64,000 nucleotides of DNA from assembly GCA_965248735.1 (NCBI GenBank), contig OZ252146.1, forward strand, positions 2,232,001-2,296,000, written 5' to 3'. Below are positions 7,968 through 18,863 of this stretch, in pieces. The position numbers and the translations under genes were made by a program. This DNA is from Aldehydirespirator sp965248735. GTDB lineage: Bacteria > Actinomycetota > Acidimicrobiia > Acidimicrobiales > Aldehydirespiratoraceae. Position 1 is the first letter of the stretch. Each line of letters opens with the position of its first letter. The notes below the pieces were generated by a model. It did no database searches, was not told where the DNA came from, and saw only the letters and a list, made by a program, of their open reading frames with translations.

Positions 7968-10681
7968 TTGACTCCCTTCAACGGCATGATCCGGTGGTAG
8001 CGGCTCTCGAACGCTTCTCTGCCGCCCTCCATCACACGACAGATCTCTTCTCGCACATCTTGTTCCTGAAGCCCGCCCTCGCGACTGACAGCGGTTCGAG
8101 AGCCTCTGACTTCCAGCGAGAGGACGTATTCCGCGTCGCCGTGTACGACGATATTCGGGTTGTGAGTCACGAGGATCAGCTGCCTCGCCGGCTTGGTCTC
8201 GCGGAAGCGTCTGACCAGCAGTTCATATATGAGCGTGCTGTCCAAGTCGTCCTCGGGCTGGTCCAACACGATGGGTTCAGAACCGAAACCCAGCACGAAC
8301 GCCAAGAGAGCCGCAGTCTGCTGCCCCGGCGATCCCTGCGCTATAGGCCGCCATGGAGCGGAATCTCCGCTCCGGAAGCCAACCTCAAGAACGTCCTGGG
8401 GAAGGTAAAGAGCCAAGCGATCGATCCGCTCCGCGGGGAGATCCCTCAGCCGGGGCGCGAACCGAGCATCTCTGGTATCCCACGACTCGGTCTCCCCCGA
8501 CTGAAACGCCCGCATCTCGCCAACAACGCCGTCCAACGATCCCCAGTCCCACTCGCCGTCTCCCTGCGGCCTGATCCGCTCGGCGATCAGCTTCCGATCC
8601 TCGTTGAATGCTTCGATTCCGAGGATGTGCTCGAGCCTCTCGGCCAGATCTGAATGTTCGGCAAACCTGTTTACTTCGACACGAAGCGTGTCGCCCGAAG
8701 CGCGGCTCGCGAAGTTTTTTCGTTTGACGCTGAGTTGGTGCCGTGCCTTCCGGTGCTCGGCCAGCACGGCGTCGGCCTCGCGCTCGAGTCGGTGCGCCCT
8801 CTGTTCCTCCGTTCCGAGCTTCTCGATCTCGGCTTCCAACCCTCGCGCTCTCTCAACTAGCTCCCCATACTCCATCGGGTCTGCGATGCCCTCTTCCTCG
8901 AGTTGAGAGACAGTGATCTGGTACGCCTCCTCGCTGGCATCAACCGCGGCGCTCCATTGGCTGGCGTCAGCGCCTTGCAACACCTCAGCCAGCCGTCTGC
9001 GTACGTCTTCGATGCTGTCGAGCATCTTGCTCTGGAAGCCCTCAATAAGTTGATGCAGCGATTGGTGCACACGTTGAAGCGCTTGTGCGGCATCGTCGTC
9101 GCCGGTTGGCAGATTCAAGTCAGCCACGGCCATCGCGCCAAGCGCCTCACCGACGGCGTCTAGTCCTTGCTCAGATGCTGCCTGCACCGCCTTCCACGTG
9201 CCATCAGTCCGGCGACGACTCCGATAGAGCCGGAGAACCTCTGCATGGCCGCCCTGCTGGAGGAGATCCAGCTTCCGTTGGACATCGACCAGCGACGCCT
9301 CTCGATCTGGCAGCTCCCGCGTGTGCGTTAGAGCCTGTCGAGCCTCCGCACGCAAGGCGAGATAGCGGCCCTCCAACCTCTGCAATTCTCGGCTGGTGTT
9401 GGCACCGTCAACCTCTTGGGCGTCGTCAAGAACCGCGAGGAGCGCATCCGGATTCTGGGCCAGGGCGAACAGCTGCTTCTGGCTGTAAATCCGCACGGGG
9501 AATCGTTCCGAGATATTGCCCTTCTCCGCGCTTGAGTCACCATTGCTCAGCCGAGCGATCGGCTGAGCGCTCCCATCCCGGCTCCACGAGAGAAGAAACC
9601 TGTCATCACCCTTCCGGTAGACGACCTCTACGCGAGACTCCCCGGTGAGCAAACCACCGTCGGAACGAGTTGCCGGCACACGCATGCGGTCATCGAAGAG
9701 ACTCCGCAGCGATCCTTCCTGACCTATTCCCGCTTTATCAAGCTCCCCGTCCCGTCTCATCGACTTTCGGAACAGGTCGAGCAGAGTCGACTTTCCCGTG
9801 CCGCGTCCCCCGATGATGGCATTCATCCATGGATTGAAGCGGATTTCGGTCGGCGACAGGCGACCTATGTGCTTGGTGTTGTGTACCGTGATCTTCTCTA
9901 TAGCCATCTCGGCATGTGCATTGGGATTCTCCAAGTCCTCCCTCCGGGCAGGCTTGAGAGAATCGCTGCCATCAGAGAGGGCCAGTCGCAATCCTTCGAG
10001 AGTGGGTTCTGTCATCTTCACCCACGTGTAGCGCGTGCCGAGGTCGTCGAAGGAGTGGCTGTCCGAAGCCCATATCTGAGAGATCTCCCGCCCTATCTCG
10101 GCCTTGCTGCCGTCAAGCCACGACTCGTCGAACTCGGTATCGGGGTTAATCTCCACTGCTGCAAGTCTCGGATCCCGGAGTTCTGCAATCCGTTGCTGGC
10201 CCGTATGTTGCAGCAGCCCTGCTGGTTGATTGACGTGCGCCGCGATTACGAGTGTCCGATCATCGCAGCGCTCCAGGATCGCCTCGACGCTCTGAGACGT
10301 GCGTGCGTTGGTCTCGCCGCGCTCTTCCACCGGAATCTCCATTCGAGACAACAGATCATCGATGTTCTCCTGTCCGGCGCCCGGGTCGACGATGAGCAGG
10401 AGATGGGATCCGTCACTGGCGGTGAGCTCTACGCCGGGGAAGAGCACCGGGGCATTGTCCACCTCGGAGGCAGCCTTCTGTAGCTCGGGCACGAACCGCG
10501 ACGAATTGTGGTCCGTCACGGCGACCGCGTGGAGGCCGGCGTCGCGTGCGGACTCCATCCACCGGCGAGCTGCATCGGCAGCCGCAGTCCCGTCATTCTG
10601 GAAATCGTGGGACGCCGGTGAGTGCGCGTGAAGGTCGACGCGCCACCATCTGGAGCCGGGCCACTTCCAAGCGCTGTCCAC
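7964..10681 (-). CDS. TrlF-like PHP phosphoesterase fused to an SMC/ABC-type ATPase
   Basis: A 905-residue protein. The N-terminus is a PHP metallo-phosphoesterase domain (VDLHAHSPAS at residues 15-24, then AVTDHNSS, FPGVEL, WASDSHSFDD). An ATPase follows with Walker A IIGGRGTGKST, a long coiled-coil middle, the signature SPGQQTAALLAF, Walker B IVLDQPEDDLD and the H-loop THNPNIVV. This is the architecture of TrlF-family proteins. I choose the GTG at 10681 because GGAGG lies 5 bases upstream and the PHP domain begins 14 residues in; the longer open frame adds 63 implausible residues. It is coupled to the AlbA_2 gene by a 4-base overlap. Expected activity is ATP-gated cleavage of nucleic acid or a nucleotide; the target is unknown. 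Confidence 0.85.
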   Translation of the reverse strand: MDSAWKWPGSRWWRVDLHAHSPASHDFQNDGTAAADAARRWMESARDAGLHAVAVTDHNSSRFVPELQKAASEVDNAPVLFPGVELTASDGSHLLLIVDPGAGQENIDDLLSRMEIPVEERGETNARTSQSVEAILERCDDRTLVIAAHVNQPAGLLQHTGQQRIAELRDPRLAAVEINPDTEFDESWLDGSKAEIGREISQIWASDSHSFDDLGTRYTWVKMTEPTLEGLRLALSDGSDSLKPARREDLENPNAHAEMAIEKITVHNTKHIGRLSPTEIRFNPWMNAIIGGRGTGKSTLLDLFRKSMRRDGELDKAGIGQEGSLRSLFDDRMRVPATRSDGGLLTGESRVEVVYRKGDDRFLLSWSRDGSAQPIARLSNGDSSAEKGNISERFPVRIYSQKQLFALAQNPDALLAVLDDAQEVDGANTSRELQRLEGRYLALRAEARQALTHTRELPDREASLVDVQRKLDLLQQGGHAEVLRLYRSRRRTDGTWKAVQAASEQGLDAVGEALGAMAVADLNLPTGDDDAAQALQRVHQSLHQLIEGFQSKMLDSIEDVRRRLAEVLQGADASQWSAAVDASEEAYQITVSQLEEEGIADPMEYGELVERARGLEAEIEKLGTEEQRAHRLEREADAVLAEHRKARHQLSVKRKNFASRASGDTLRVEVNRFAEHSDLAERLEHILGIEAFNEDRKLIAERIRPQGDGEWDWGSLDGVVGEMRAFQSGETESWDTRDARFAPRLRDLPAERIDRLALYLPQDVLEVGFRSGDSAPWRPIAQGSPGQQTAALLAFVLGFGSEPIVLDQPEDDLDSTLIYELLVRRFRETKPARQLILVTHNPNIVVHGDAEYVLSLEVRGSRTAVSREGGLQEQDVREEICRVMEGGREAFESRYHRIMPLKGVK

Positions 10682-10686
10682 GGATA

Positions 10687-10691
10687 CCTCC
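10687..10691 (-). promoter_or_regulatory. Shine-Dalgarno that decides the PHP-ATPase start
   Basis: GGAGG on the minus strand, 5 bases before the GTG at 10681. No comparable site precedes the upstream in-frame starts. Confidence 0.6.
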
Positions 10692-10948
10692 GTTACGGCG
10701 GCAGTCTCAAGTCGTATCCTGCCACGCAGGAGAGACCCGCACGGGGACGATCTGTTCGTGCTTCGCTCAGGCCGGGCCGCTTGACCGCGGCTTCCGGGTC
10801 CCTGCCGGCATGACGGACAGGGGACGGCGCTGGAGCGGCGGCAGCGGCAGGGTCCGGCGGCCAGGCGCACCCTCGGGGCAGGGGCGCGGGGGTTGCCATC
10901 GGCCCTGTGTAGAGGCAGTCCGGAGACGGCTCGGTCTACCGCTGATGC

Positions 10949-12325
10949 TCAGCTCCTGGAGGAGAGCATCTCGGACACTCGGAAGGCGAGATCCACCGAC
11001 TGGCGGCCGTTGAGGCGGGGATCGCACAGCGTCTCGAAGGCCTGCTCCAAGTCTTCGTGGCTGATGTCGTCGGCGCCGCCGACACATTCGGTGACCGCGT
11101 CGCCGGTCAGCTCGACGTGCACCCCGCCGGGCCAGGTTCCGCACGCGGTGTGGGCCGCGAAGAAGCCGCTGATCTCGGCCAGCACGTCGTCGAAGTGGCG
11201 GGTCTTGCGCCCCGACTCCGAGGTGTAGGTGTTGCCGTGCATCGGATCGCACGCCCAGGCCACCGGGTGCCCTGAGTCGCGCACAGCCCGCAGCAGCGGC
11301 GGCAGCAGAGTCCCCACCTTCTGAGCGCCCATCCTGGTGATGAGCGTGAGCCGGCCAGGCACGCGCTGCGGGTTGAGCAACTCGCACAATGCGACCACCT
11401 CGTCGGCGGTGGCGGTGGGCCCGATCTTGCAGCCCAGCGGATTGCGAACGCCTCGCAGGAACTCCACGTGGGCGCCATCGAGCTGGCGTGTGCGCTCGCC
11501 TATCCACAGCATGTGAGCCGAGCAGTCGTACCAGTCGCCGGTGGTCGAATCCTCGCGGGTGAGCGCCTCCTCGTAGTCCAGGACCAGAGCCTCATGGCTG
11601 GTGTAGAACTCCACCTCGTGCAGCTGCGGAGTGTTGGCGGTGGTCACTCCGCACGCAGTCATGAACCGCAGGGCCCGGTCGATGTCGGTGGCCATTTGCG
11701 AGTAGCGCCGGCCCGCGGGGGAGGTGGCCACGAACTCCCGGTTCCAGCTGGCCACCCTCGACAGGTCGGCGTAACCGCCCCGGGTGAACGCCCTGAGGAG
11801 GTTGAGGGTGGACGCGGCCCGGTGGTACGCGGTCAGCAGGCGGCGCGGGTCGGGCAGCCTCTCAGCCTCGCTAAAGCCGATGTCGTTGACCATGTGGCCG
11901 AGGAACGACGTGAGCTCCACCTCGCCCTTGGTCTCGGTTGGGCTGGACCGGGGCTTGGCGAACTGTCCCGCGATCCGGCCGACCTTCACGAGGGGAACGC
12001 CCCCCGAGTAGGTCAGCACGATGGCCATCTGCAGGATCACCCGCAGCTTGTCTCGGATCGAGTCCGCGGAGGAGTCGAAGGACTCCGCGCAGTCACCCGC
12101 CTGCAGCAGGAACGCCTCGCCGTTGGCCACCCGCCCGAGGTGGCCCATGAGCGAGCGGGCCTCGCCCGCGAACACCAGCGGAGGCAGGTCGCGCAGGGGC
12201 TTGGTCGCCTGCTCGAGCTCGGCCTCGTCGGGCCAAGCCGGCTGATGCTGCGCAGGTTTGGCCCTCCAGGAAGAAGGCGACCAAGTGCTCCCGCCGGCGA
12301 ACAGGGTCAGGTCTCCGGCGGTCAT
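10949..12325 (-). CDS. 3-deoxy-7-phosphoheptulonate (DAHP) synthase, class II
   Basis: A 458-residue enzyme that condenses phosphoenolpyruvate with erythrose 4-phosphate, the first step of the shikimate pathway. Class II signatures are clear: FAGEARSLMGHLGRVANGEAFLLQAGDCAESF (split: GDCAESFD near residue 80), IGERTRQLDGAHVEFLRG, CKIGPT, and WACDPMHGNT with the metal-binding Asp/His. Length and class match the actinobacterial and plant type. It begins 8 bases downstream of the sigma-factor stop on the same strand, so it probably belongs to the same transcript. Confidence 0.93.
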   Translation of the reverse strand: MTAGDLTLFAGGSTWSPSSWRAKPAQHQPAWPDEAELEQATKPLRDLPPLVFAGEARSLMGHLGRVANGEAFLLQAGDCAESFDSSADSIRDKLRVILQMAIVLTYSGGVPLVKVGRIAGQFAKPRSSPTETKGEVELTSFLGHMVNDIGFSEAERLPDPRRLLTAYHRAASTLNLLRAFTRGGYADLSRVASWNREFVATSPAGRRYSQMATDIDRALRFMTACGVTTANTPQLHEVEFYTSHEALVLDYEEALTREDSTTGDWYDCSAHMLWIGERTRQLDGAHVEFLRGVRNPLGCKIGPTATADEVVALCELLNPQRVPGRLTLITRMGAQKVGTLLPPLLRAVRDSGHPVAWACDPMHGNTYTSESGRKTRHFDDVLAEISGFFAAHTACGTWPGGVHVELTGDAVTECVGGADDISHEDLEQAFETLCDPRLNGRQSVDLAFRVSEMLSSRS

Positions 12326-12332
12326 AGCGACC

Positions 12333-13178
12333 TCAGGCTGCGTCGACCGTCTCGGCCAGGCTCAGATCCTCGGCGTGCTCGCGTACGGCGTTGATGGCGC
12401 GCTTCACCAGACGCCTCGCCGCCTCGGCGGTGACGCCCAGTTCCTCGCCCACCTCGCGGTAGGAGCGCTTGATGCCGTCGGAGAGCCCGAAGCGCTGCTC
12501 GACGGCGTACTTGGCCCGGGGCTCGAGGATGTTGAGCAGTCCGGTCACCATCTCTTCCTCGGCCTTGGCCATCACCTCGAGCTCGGGGCCGGGGTTGGCG
12601 TCGGGGAGCAAGTCGATCAGCTCGTTGCTGTCGTCGTCGCCGATGGTGCGGTCGAGCGAGGTCGGCGTGGTGAGCCGGTGCAGCCGGGCGTGGTCGTCGT
12701 CCAACTCGTCGCCGTCGCCGGACACCTGGCGCAGCGCGGCGCGCAAGGACGCCGACCGGTCGCCGGGCAGGCGCACCAGGCTCGCCTTCTGGTCGAGGGC
12801 CCGACCGATGGACTGGCGGATCCAGAAGGTGGCGTAGGTCGAGAACTTGAAGCCCTTGCGCCAGTCGAACTTGTCGACGGCGTGCTCGAGGCCGAGGTTG
12901 CCCTCCTGGATGAGGTCGAGCAGCTCCATGCCCGGGGGCAGGGGATACCGGCGGGCCACGCTGACCACCAGGCGCAGGTTGGCCCGGATGAACCGGTCCT
13001 TGGCTGCCGCGGCCTCGCGGATCGACCTGTCGATCTCGCGGGCGCGCTCGCCCTGCTCCTTGCGGAGTCGGGCGTCGACGCCGCGCTCGATGGCCTGGGA
13101 GAGCTCGCGCTCCTCCTGGGCGTTCAGCAGCGCCACGGCGCCGATCTCGTTGAGGTACTGTCCTACTGAGTCGCTCAT
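12333..13178 (-). CDS. Group 2 sigma-70 family RNA polymerase sigma factor
   Basis: A 281-residue sigma factor. Region 1.2 (DSVGQYLNEIGAVALLNAQEE), region 2 (RANLRLVVSVARRY, DLIQEGNLGLEHAVDKFD, FSTYATFWIRQSIGRAL), region 3, and a region 4 helix-turn-helix (SYREVGEELGVTAEAARRLVKRA) are all present. Region 1.1 is missing, so it is a SigB/HrdB-like alternative factor rather than the primary one. I start at the ATG at 13178; the open frame upstream overlaps the promoter and reads unlike the family. DAHP synthase follows 7 bases after its stop. Confidence 0.88.
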   Translation of the reverse strand: MSDSVGQYLNEIGAVALLNAQEERELSQAIERGVDARLRKEQGERAREIDRSIREAAAAKDRFIRANLRLVVSVARRYPLPPGMELLDLIQEGNLGLEHAVDKFDWRKGFKFSTYATFWIRQSIGRALDQKASLVRLPGDRSASLRAALRQVSGDGDELDDDHARLHRLTTPTSLDRTIGDDDSNELIDLLPDANPGPELEVMAKAEEEMVTGLLNILEPRAKYAVEQRFGLSDGIKRSYREVGEELGVTAEAARRLVKRAINAVREHAEDLSLAETVDAA

Positions 13179-13297
13179 GTCACATTCACCTGACCGGCCC
13201 CGCTCGCGTGGCAGGGCGGCCTTCTCGCTTTCTTTGTGGGGAGGATTTGGTGCCGGGCGCACACCCTCCGAGTGCGCTACTCCAGCCCAGACGAACC

Positions 13298-13326
13298 AAT
13301 ATACAGTAGGCGTTTGTTCCCGGCAA
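13298..13326 (-). promoter_or_regulatory. Sigma-70-type promoter of the sigma-factor gene
   Basis: Minus-strand TTGCCG, a 17-base spacer and TATATT. The -10 box lies about 120 bases upstream of the sigma-factor ATG. The area is an AT-rich pocket in a GC-rich background. Confidence 0.6.
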
Positions 13327-13407
13327 GTCAAGGCGTGCGCGCCCGCGGGGTGTGACATGCGTCACAGGCCGCGGCGCGACCGAGGGCCAGGATCCTACAC
13401 TTCCGCG

Positions 13408-14010
13408 GTGCAAAGACGGATCGGTCCCCGCATCGGCGTGCTGGGAGGGACCTTCGATCCGCCGCACCTCGGTCACCTCGCGGTCGCTTTGGAGGTGCGC
13501 CACCGCCTGAGGCTGTCCGTGGTGCTGCTGGTCGTGGCCAACGACCCGTGGCAGAAGTCGGCCCTGCACCCGGTGACGCCTGCGCCGGTCCGGCTGGAGA
13601 TGGTGCGAGCCGCGGTGAGCGGCCTCGAGGGCATCGAGGCGAGCTCGCTGGAGATCGACCGCGGCGGCGAGAGCTACATGGCCGACACCCTCGCCGAGCT
13701 GGTCTCGATGCATCCCGGCGCCGATCTGATGCTGGTGGTGGGTTCGGACATCGCCCAGGGCCTCGACACCTGGAAGCGCCCCGCGGAGCTGCGGGAGCTG
13801 TCCACCACGGTCGTGGTGGACAGGGCGGGACGCGCCGGCGGGCGCCCCCCGCTCCGCTGGCCTGCGATGGTGGTGGAGGGTCCCGCGCTCGACATCTCGT
13901 CCTGCGACATCCGGGCCCGGTTCGCCGACGGCCGACCGGTCGAGGCGCTCGTGCCCCGCGCCGTGGCCGATGTCGTTAGGGCCAGGGGCCTGTACGGGTG
14001 CGGTCGCTGA
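13408..14010 (+). CDS. nadD: Nicotinate-nucleotide adenylyltransferase
   Basis: A 200-residue nucleotidyltransferase with the N-terminal GVLGGTFDPPHLGHL motif (containing the HxGH signature), the middle LMLVVGSDIAQGLDTW, and the C-terminal DISSCDIRARF (ISSTxIR-like motif with Cys in place of Thr). It adenylates nicotinate mononucleotide in NAD synthesis. The GTG start is chosen because the fold begins 9 residues later; a longer open frame runs through the sigma promoter. The following gene overlaps its end by 13 bases, giving the nadD-lytR_C-rsfS order common in actinobacteria. Confidence 0.92.
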   Translation: MQRRIGPRIGVLGGTFDPPHLGHLAVALEVRHRLRLSVVLLVVANDPWQKSALHPVTPAPVRLEMVRAAVSGLEGIEASSLEIDRGGESYMADTLAELVSMHPGADLMLVVGSDIAQGLDTWKRPAELRELSTTVVVDRAGRAGGRPPLRWPAMVVEGPALDISSCDIRARFADGRPVEALVPRAVADVVRARGLYGCGR

Positions 14011-15227
14011 CGCTGGCGAGGGGTCGCCGGCGGCCGGCCCCCCGGGCCCATTCCTTTTGGAGGTTCGCCTTTCCCGCAATAGTGGTGGCTGCAGGCCTCG
14101 CGGTGCTGCTGCTGGCCAGGGAGAGCGGCCGCGCCGTGCTCGACACCAAGTTCGAAACGGTCCAGGAACCGATCGTCCTGCAACCTCACGAACCCGGATA
14201 CCTGGAGTTGGTGGGGGTCACGCCAACGCTGCTCTCGCTCCACACCCACAACGGCGAGCTCACCGGCATCGCGTTCCTGGCCCGCACCGGAATCGACGCG
14301 GGCGGAGGCGTCGTGCTGCTGCCGGCCGATCTGCTGGTTGTGCCCTCCGGTGGGGCCATCGAGCAGGGCGAGCTCTTCTCGGAGGTGTACGCCCGGGGAG
14401 GCCCCGACGCAGTCGAGCAGGCTGCCGAGGCCCTGTTCGGGATCGGGTTCGACGAGGTGGAAGAATTCACCACCGAGTCGCTGGCCCACAGCATGGGCCC
14501 GGCCGCGCCCCTGCCGTACCTGCTGGTGGACGACCTCTCGGAGGCGGGTCCCGACGGCGTGCAGCGGGTGGTGTACGAGGCCGGGGGCCACGAGTTCTCC
14601 GCCGCCGACGCCGCCGCGGTCTATGCCTTCCGGAACTCTGACGAGGCTGACGTCAACCGGGTGCAGCGCCAGCGCGCCCTGTGGGAGTCGTGGCTCGGTG
14701 TCATCGGGCGGGCCGACGACCCGGCTGCGGCCGCGCCGCCGCCCTCGTCGCCGTTGTCGCCGTTCATGCGGGTTCTGGGCTCGGGCACCGCAGTGGTGGA
14801 GGTCCCCCCTCTGCAGTCCCTGGTGCTAGATCCCGCCTCGCCGCCTCGCTACGTGCTCGGCGCCGAAGGACGGTCCTGGCTGCGCGACAGGGCCTGGGAG
14901 CTGGTGCCGTGGCCTCGGCAGCCGGAGTCCTTCCTCCGGCCCCGGGTCCAACTGCTCGACGGCACGGGCGACCCGTCGATCCGGGACGCGCTCGCCGACG
15001 ACGTGATCGCGGCCGGCGGGGTAATCACCGTAATCGGCAACGCGGCCGAGTTTGGCGCTGAGACCACCCAATTCGCCTATCATCGCGAGGAACTCGTGAA
15101 CGATCCCTTCACCAACTCCATCGCCTTTGTGCTCGGCGTCGACATGGCCCTCATAGAGCTGGGCGAGGACACCCCCGATGTGGTCGACATAACCGTGACG
15201 GTCGGACAGGACCAGGCGGCGCGGTGA
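13998..15227 (+). CDS. Membrane-anchored protein with LCP-like region and LytR_C domain
   Basis: A 409-residue protein with a basic cytoplasmic start, one transmembrane helix (residues about 22-40), an extracellular region with weak resemblance to LytR-CpsA-Psr domains (LVGVTPTLLSLHTHNGELTG), and a C-terminal LytR_C domain (VQLLDGTGDPSIRDALADDV). Catalytic residues of true LCP ligases are not evident, so cell-wall polymer transfer is not claimed. It starts at GTG inside the end of nadD and ends in a 4-base GTGA overlap with rsfS. Confidence 0.7.
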   Translation: MRSLTLARGRRRPAPRAHSFWRFAFPAIVVAAGLAVLLLARESGRAVLDTKFETVQEPIVLQPHEPGYLELVGVTPTLLSLHTHNGELTGIAFLARTGIDAGGGVVLLPADLLVVPSGGAIEQGELFSEVYARGGPDAVEQAAEALFGIGFDEVEEFTTESLAHSMGPAAPLPYLLVDDLSEAGPDGVQRVVYEAGGHEFSAADAAAVYAFRNSDEADVNRVQRQRALWESWLGVIGRADDPAAAAPPPSSPLSPFMRVLGSGTAVVEVPPLQSLVLDPASPPRYVLGAEGRSWLRDRAWELVPWPRQPESFLRPRVQLLDGTGDPSIRDALADDVIAAGGVITVIGNAAEFGAETTQFAYHREELVNDPFTNSIAFVLGVDMALIELGEDTPDVVDITVTVGQDQAAR

Positions 15228-15688
15228 CGGCGGAGGCCAACGTGGCCGGAGTCGCCGGCCCCGCAGGCTCAGCCGGTCCATTCCCCACGGCCCAAGACGG
15301 TGCCAACGCGCGGCGCTGGGCGGTGGCCGCGGCTGCGGCCGCCGATGAGCGCAAGGGTGTCGACACCGTGGTCATCGACGTCGGCGACGTGCTAGTGGTG
15401 ACCGACCTGTTCGTCATCACCCACGGCAACAATTCCCGCCAGGTGCGGGCCATCGCCGAGGGCGTGGAGGACAGCCTGAAGGCGGCGGGCGGCCCGTCGC
15501 CGCTTCGCATGGAGGGCGCCGACGACCGCCAGTGGGTGCTGCTCGACTACGGCCCGTTCGTGGTTCACGTCTTCGACGCCGAGCGGCGAGCCTTCTACCA
15601 GCTCGAGCGGCTCTGGGGCGACTGCCCCTTGCTCGACTGGCGGACCGCGGCCGTCGAGGCGGCTCGGGCGCCGGCCTCGGACGGCTAG
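15224..15688 (+). CDS. rsfS: Ribosomal silencing factor RsfS (Iojap/DUF143)
   Basis: A 154-residue protein. Core motifs are KGVDTVVIDVGDVLVVTDLFVI, then GNNSRQVRAIAEGVE and WVLLDYGPFVVHVFDAERRAFYQLERLWGD (family pattern YYxLExLWxD); I quote only parts. RsfS binds uL14 and blocks subunit joining when nutrients are scarce. It starts with GTG overlapping the preceding stop. The extra 45 N-terminal residues are Ala/Gly-rich. Confidence 0.9.
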   Translation: MTAEANVAGVAGPAGSAGPFPTAQDGANARRWAVAAAAAADERKGVDTVVIDVGDVLVVTDLFVITHGNNSRQVRAIAEGVEDSLKAAGGPSPLRMEGADDRQWVLLDYGPFVVHVFDAERRAFYQLERLWGDCPLLDWRTAAVEAARAPASDG

Positions 15689-15753
15689 AGCTGCCCCAGC
15701 CGCCAACCAGCCCCCAGCACCGACGACGGGCCGCGCAACCAGCCCGCAGCCGC

Positions 15754-17412
<1,659 letters not shown>

Positions 17413-17447
17413 GCCGACTGTCCCAGCCCTACTCGCCCCTGCCCGTG

Positions 17448-17933
17448 TCAGGGTCTCGCGGGCGTTCCCGGGAAGGCGGCCGGATCCTGCCCGTCGCCGA
17501 TCACTGGGCGCTGCCATTCTGTGAACTCCGAGACGGTCTCCGCGACGGCCCTCCACTCCACGGGGTTCCAGCCCTGGGCGGCTGCAGCGACCGATCCGTT
17601 TGGGAGCACGAACGCGAACGCGGGCAGGGTGTCCAATCCGAGGGCGGCGGGCACGCGCCGGTCGGGGTCGGTGAAGGTCAGGATCTCCTGGGCGTACGGG
17701 CCGAGGAAGCGCCGGGCATCGTCGGCCCCGCAGGTGACCACCCAGCAGCAGCGGCATCCGGCTTCGGCGTAAGCGACCAGTATCCGCCTGGCGGTGTGCA
17801 GTATCCAGGCGCTCTCGTTGGTGTAGGGATCGAGGAGGACCGGCAGGAGCGGGAAAGTTGTGAGCCAGTCCTCCAGCGGCCTGGCCTCAGCTCCCAGGGG
17901 AGCGAGTTCCACATCGAGCAGGGAGGTCGTCAC
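17448..17933 (-). CDS. Small thioredoxin-like fold protein, function unknown
   Basis: A 161-residue protein starting at GTG. The middle reads ILVAYAEAGCRCCWVVTCGADDARRF and later LTFTDPDRRVPAALGLDTLPAFAFVLPNG (each quoted in part). Predicted alternation resembles a thioredoxin-like domain with a Cys-rich segment (CRCC) where the CxxC usually lies and a cis-Pro-like LPAF later. Redox activity is inference. It sits 35 bases upstream of the fumarase ATG on the same strand, so the two may be co-transcribed. Confidence 0.55.
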   Translation of the reverse strand: MTTSLLDVELAPLGAEARPLEDWLTTFPLLPVLLDPYTNESAWILHTARRILVAYAEAGCRCCWVVTCGADDARRFLGPYAQEILTFTDPDRRVPAALGLDTLPAFAFVLPNGSVAAAAQGWNPVEWRAVAETVSEFTEWQRPVIGDGQDPAAFPGTPARP

Positions 17934-18005
17934 AGTGCCCAAGCTAGCGCGGGCCACAGTTGTCGGGACTCGCGGCCGTGCTCCCGGCTGCCTACGATCT
18001 CCGGC

Positions 18006-18731
18006 ATGCATCCGATTGAGCGGCTGCGGTATGTGGCTCGGGCCGGCGTCGTGCCAGTGGTGCCGCTGGTCCGGGAGTCGGCGGCGGCGCTGTCGTCGTT
18101 CGCCGACGACCCGAAGGGACTGCTCACCTCGTGCCGGCGGCTGCTCGATCGCCGCCGCGACTGCGGGCCGCTGGTGTGGCTGGCGGCCCGGATGCTCGCC
18201 GCCATGGATCCCCGCTCCGAGGCGATCAGGGTCATCGAGGCCCTCGACGCCGACACCACCGGGCGGGCACTGGAGGACGGCCTGCACACCCTTCGCGCCG
18301 GGTCGAGCGTTCTGGCGGTGGGGGAGTTGGGGGTCTTCGCCACCGCACTGCACGATCGACCGGACTTGCGATCCCTCGATCCGGACGACCCCGAGGCCGC
18401 GGGTCCAGCCGACCTGGTGTTGATGACCAGCGACTGCGTTGGGCCGTCGCAGGCGCTGGTGGCGGCCGAGACGGTGCCGGTGGCCGAGGCGGCCCGCCGC
18501 GGGGGCACGCCCGTGTGGCTGATCGCGGGCGCGGGGCGGATCCTGCCCGGGCCGATGTGGGATCTGCTGGTTGCCCGCCATCGCCCCGATGACCCGGCCG
18601 TGCGGGACCTGGCCGTCCTCGACCTCGACCGCTTCGTCACACGAGTGGTCACTCCGTCGGGCCTGCGAACCCCCACCGAGGCAGCCCGTCAGTCTGACTG
18701 CCCTGTAGTCCCCGAACTCTTCGCTCCGTGA
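18006..18731 (+). CDS. Conserved protein with IF-2B/ribose-isomerase-like fold
   Basis: A 241-residue protein. The segment PADLVLMTSDCVGPSQALVAAET followed by GTPVWLIAGAGRILP resembles the Rossmann-like half of eIF-2B/methylthioribose isomerase proteins (the usual pattern being a D-x-V-x-x-G-x-D/A strand-loop). Catalytic residues of the isomerases are not clearly conserved. No function is assigned. Divergent from the thioredoxin-like gene with 72 bases between starts. Confidence 0.5.
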   Translation: MHPIERLRYVARAGVVPVVPLVRESAAALSSFADDPKGLLTSCRRLLDRRRDCGPLVWLAARMLAAMDPRSEAIRVIEALDADTTGRALEDGLHTLRAGSSVLAVGELGVFATALHDRPDLRSLDPDDPEAAGPADLVLMTSDCVGPSQALVAAETVPVAEAARRGGTPVWLIAGAGRILPGPMWDLLVARHRPDDPAVRDLAVLDLDRFVTRVVTPSGLRTPTEAARQSDCPVVPELFAP

Positions 18732-18757
18732 CCAGTTTAGAGGCATCTCTCGAGGGG

Positions 18758-18787
18758 TTGCAGCATTCAATGTATTCTGCCTATGCT
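18758..18787 (+). promoter_or_regulatory. Putative sigma-70 promoter of the small membrane-protein cassette
   Basis: TTGCAG, an 18-base spacer and TATGCT, in a local AT-rich stretch. Transcription would begin just before the two hairpins at 18802-18847. Confidence 0.45.
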
Positions 18788-18801
18788 CCAGTGATTCTTA
18801 T

Positions 18802-18847
18802 GGCTCCTTCGTTCGGAGCCTAGCGAGGGCCCGTTACGGGCCCTCGC
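18802..18847 (+). terminator. Two adjacent hairpins (terminator or leader structure)
   Basis: The first, 18802-18820, has a 6-bp stem GGCTCC/GGAGCC. The second, 18823-18847, has a perfect 11-bp stem GCGAGGGCCCG with a 3-base loop. No U-run follows. They could end the upstream gene or, given the promoter just before them, form the 5' leader of the next gene, whose start is 17 bases on. Confidence 0.5.
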
Positions 18848-18863
18848 TCTGACTGAGGGGCCG

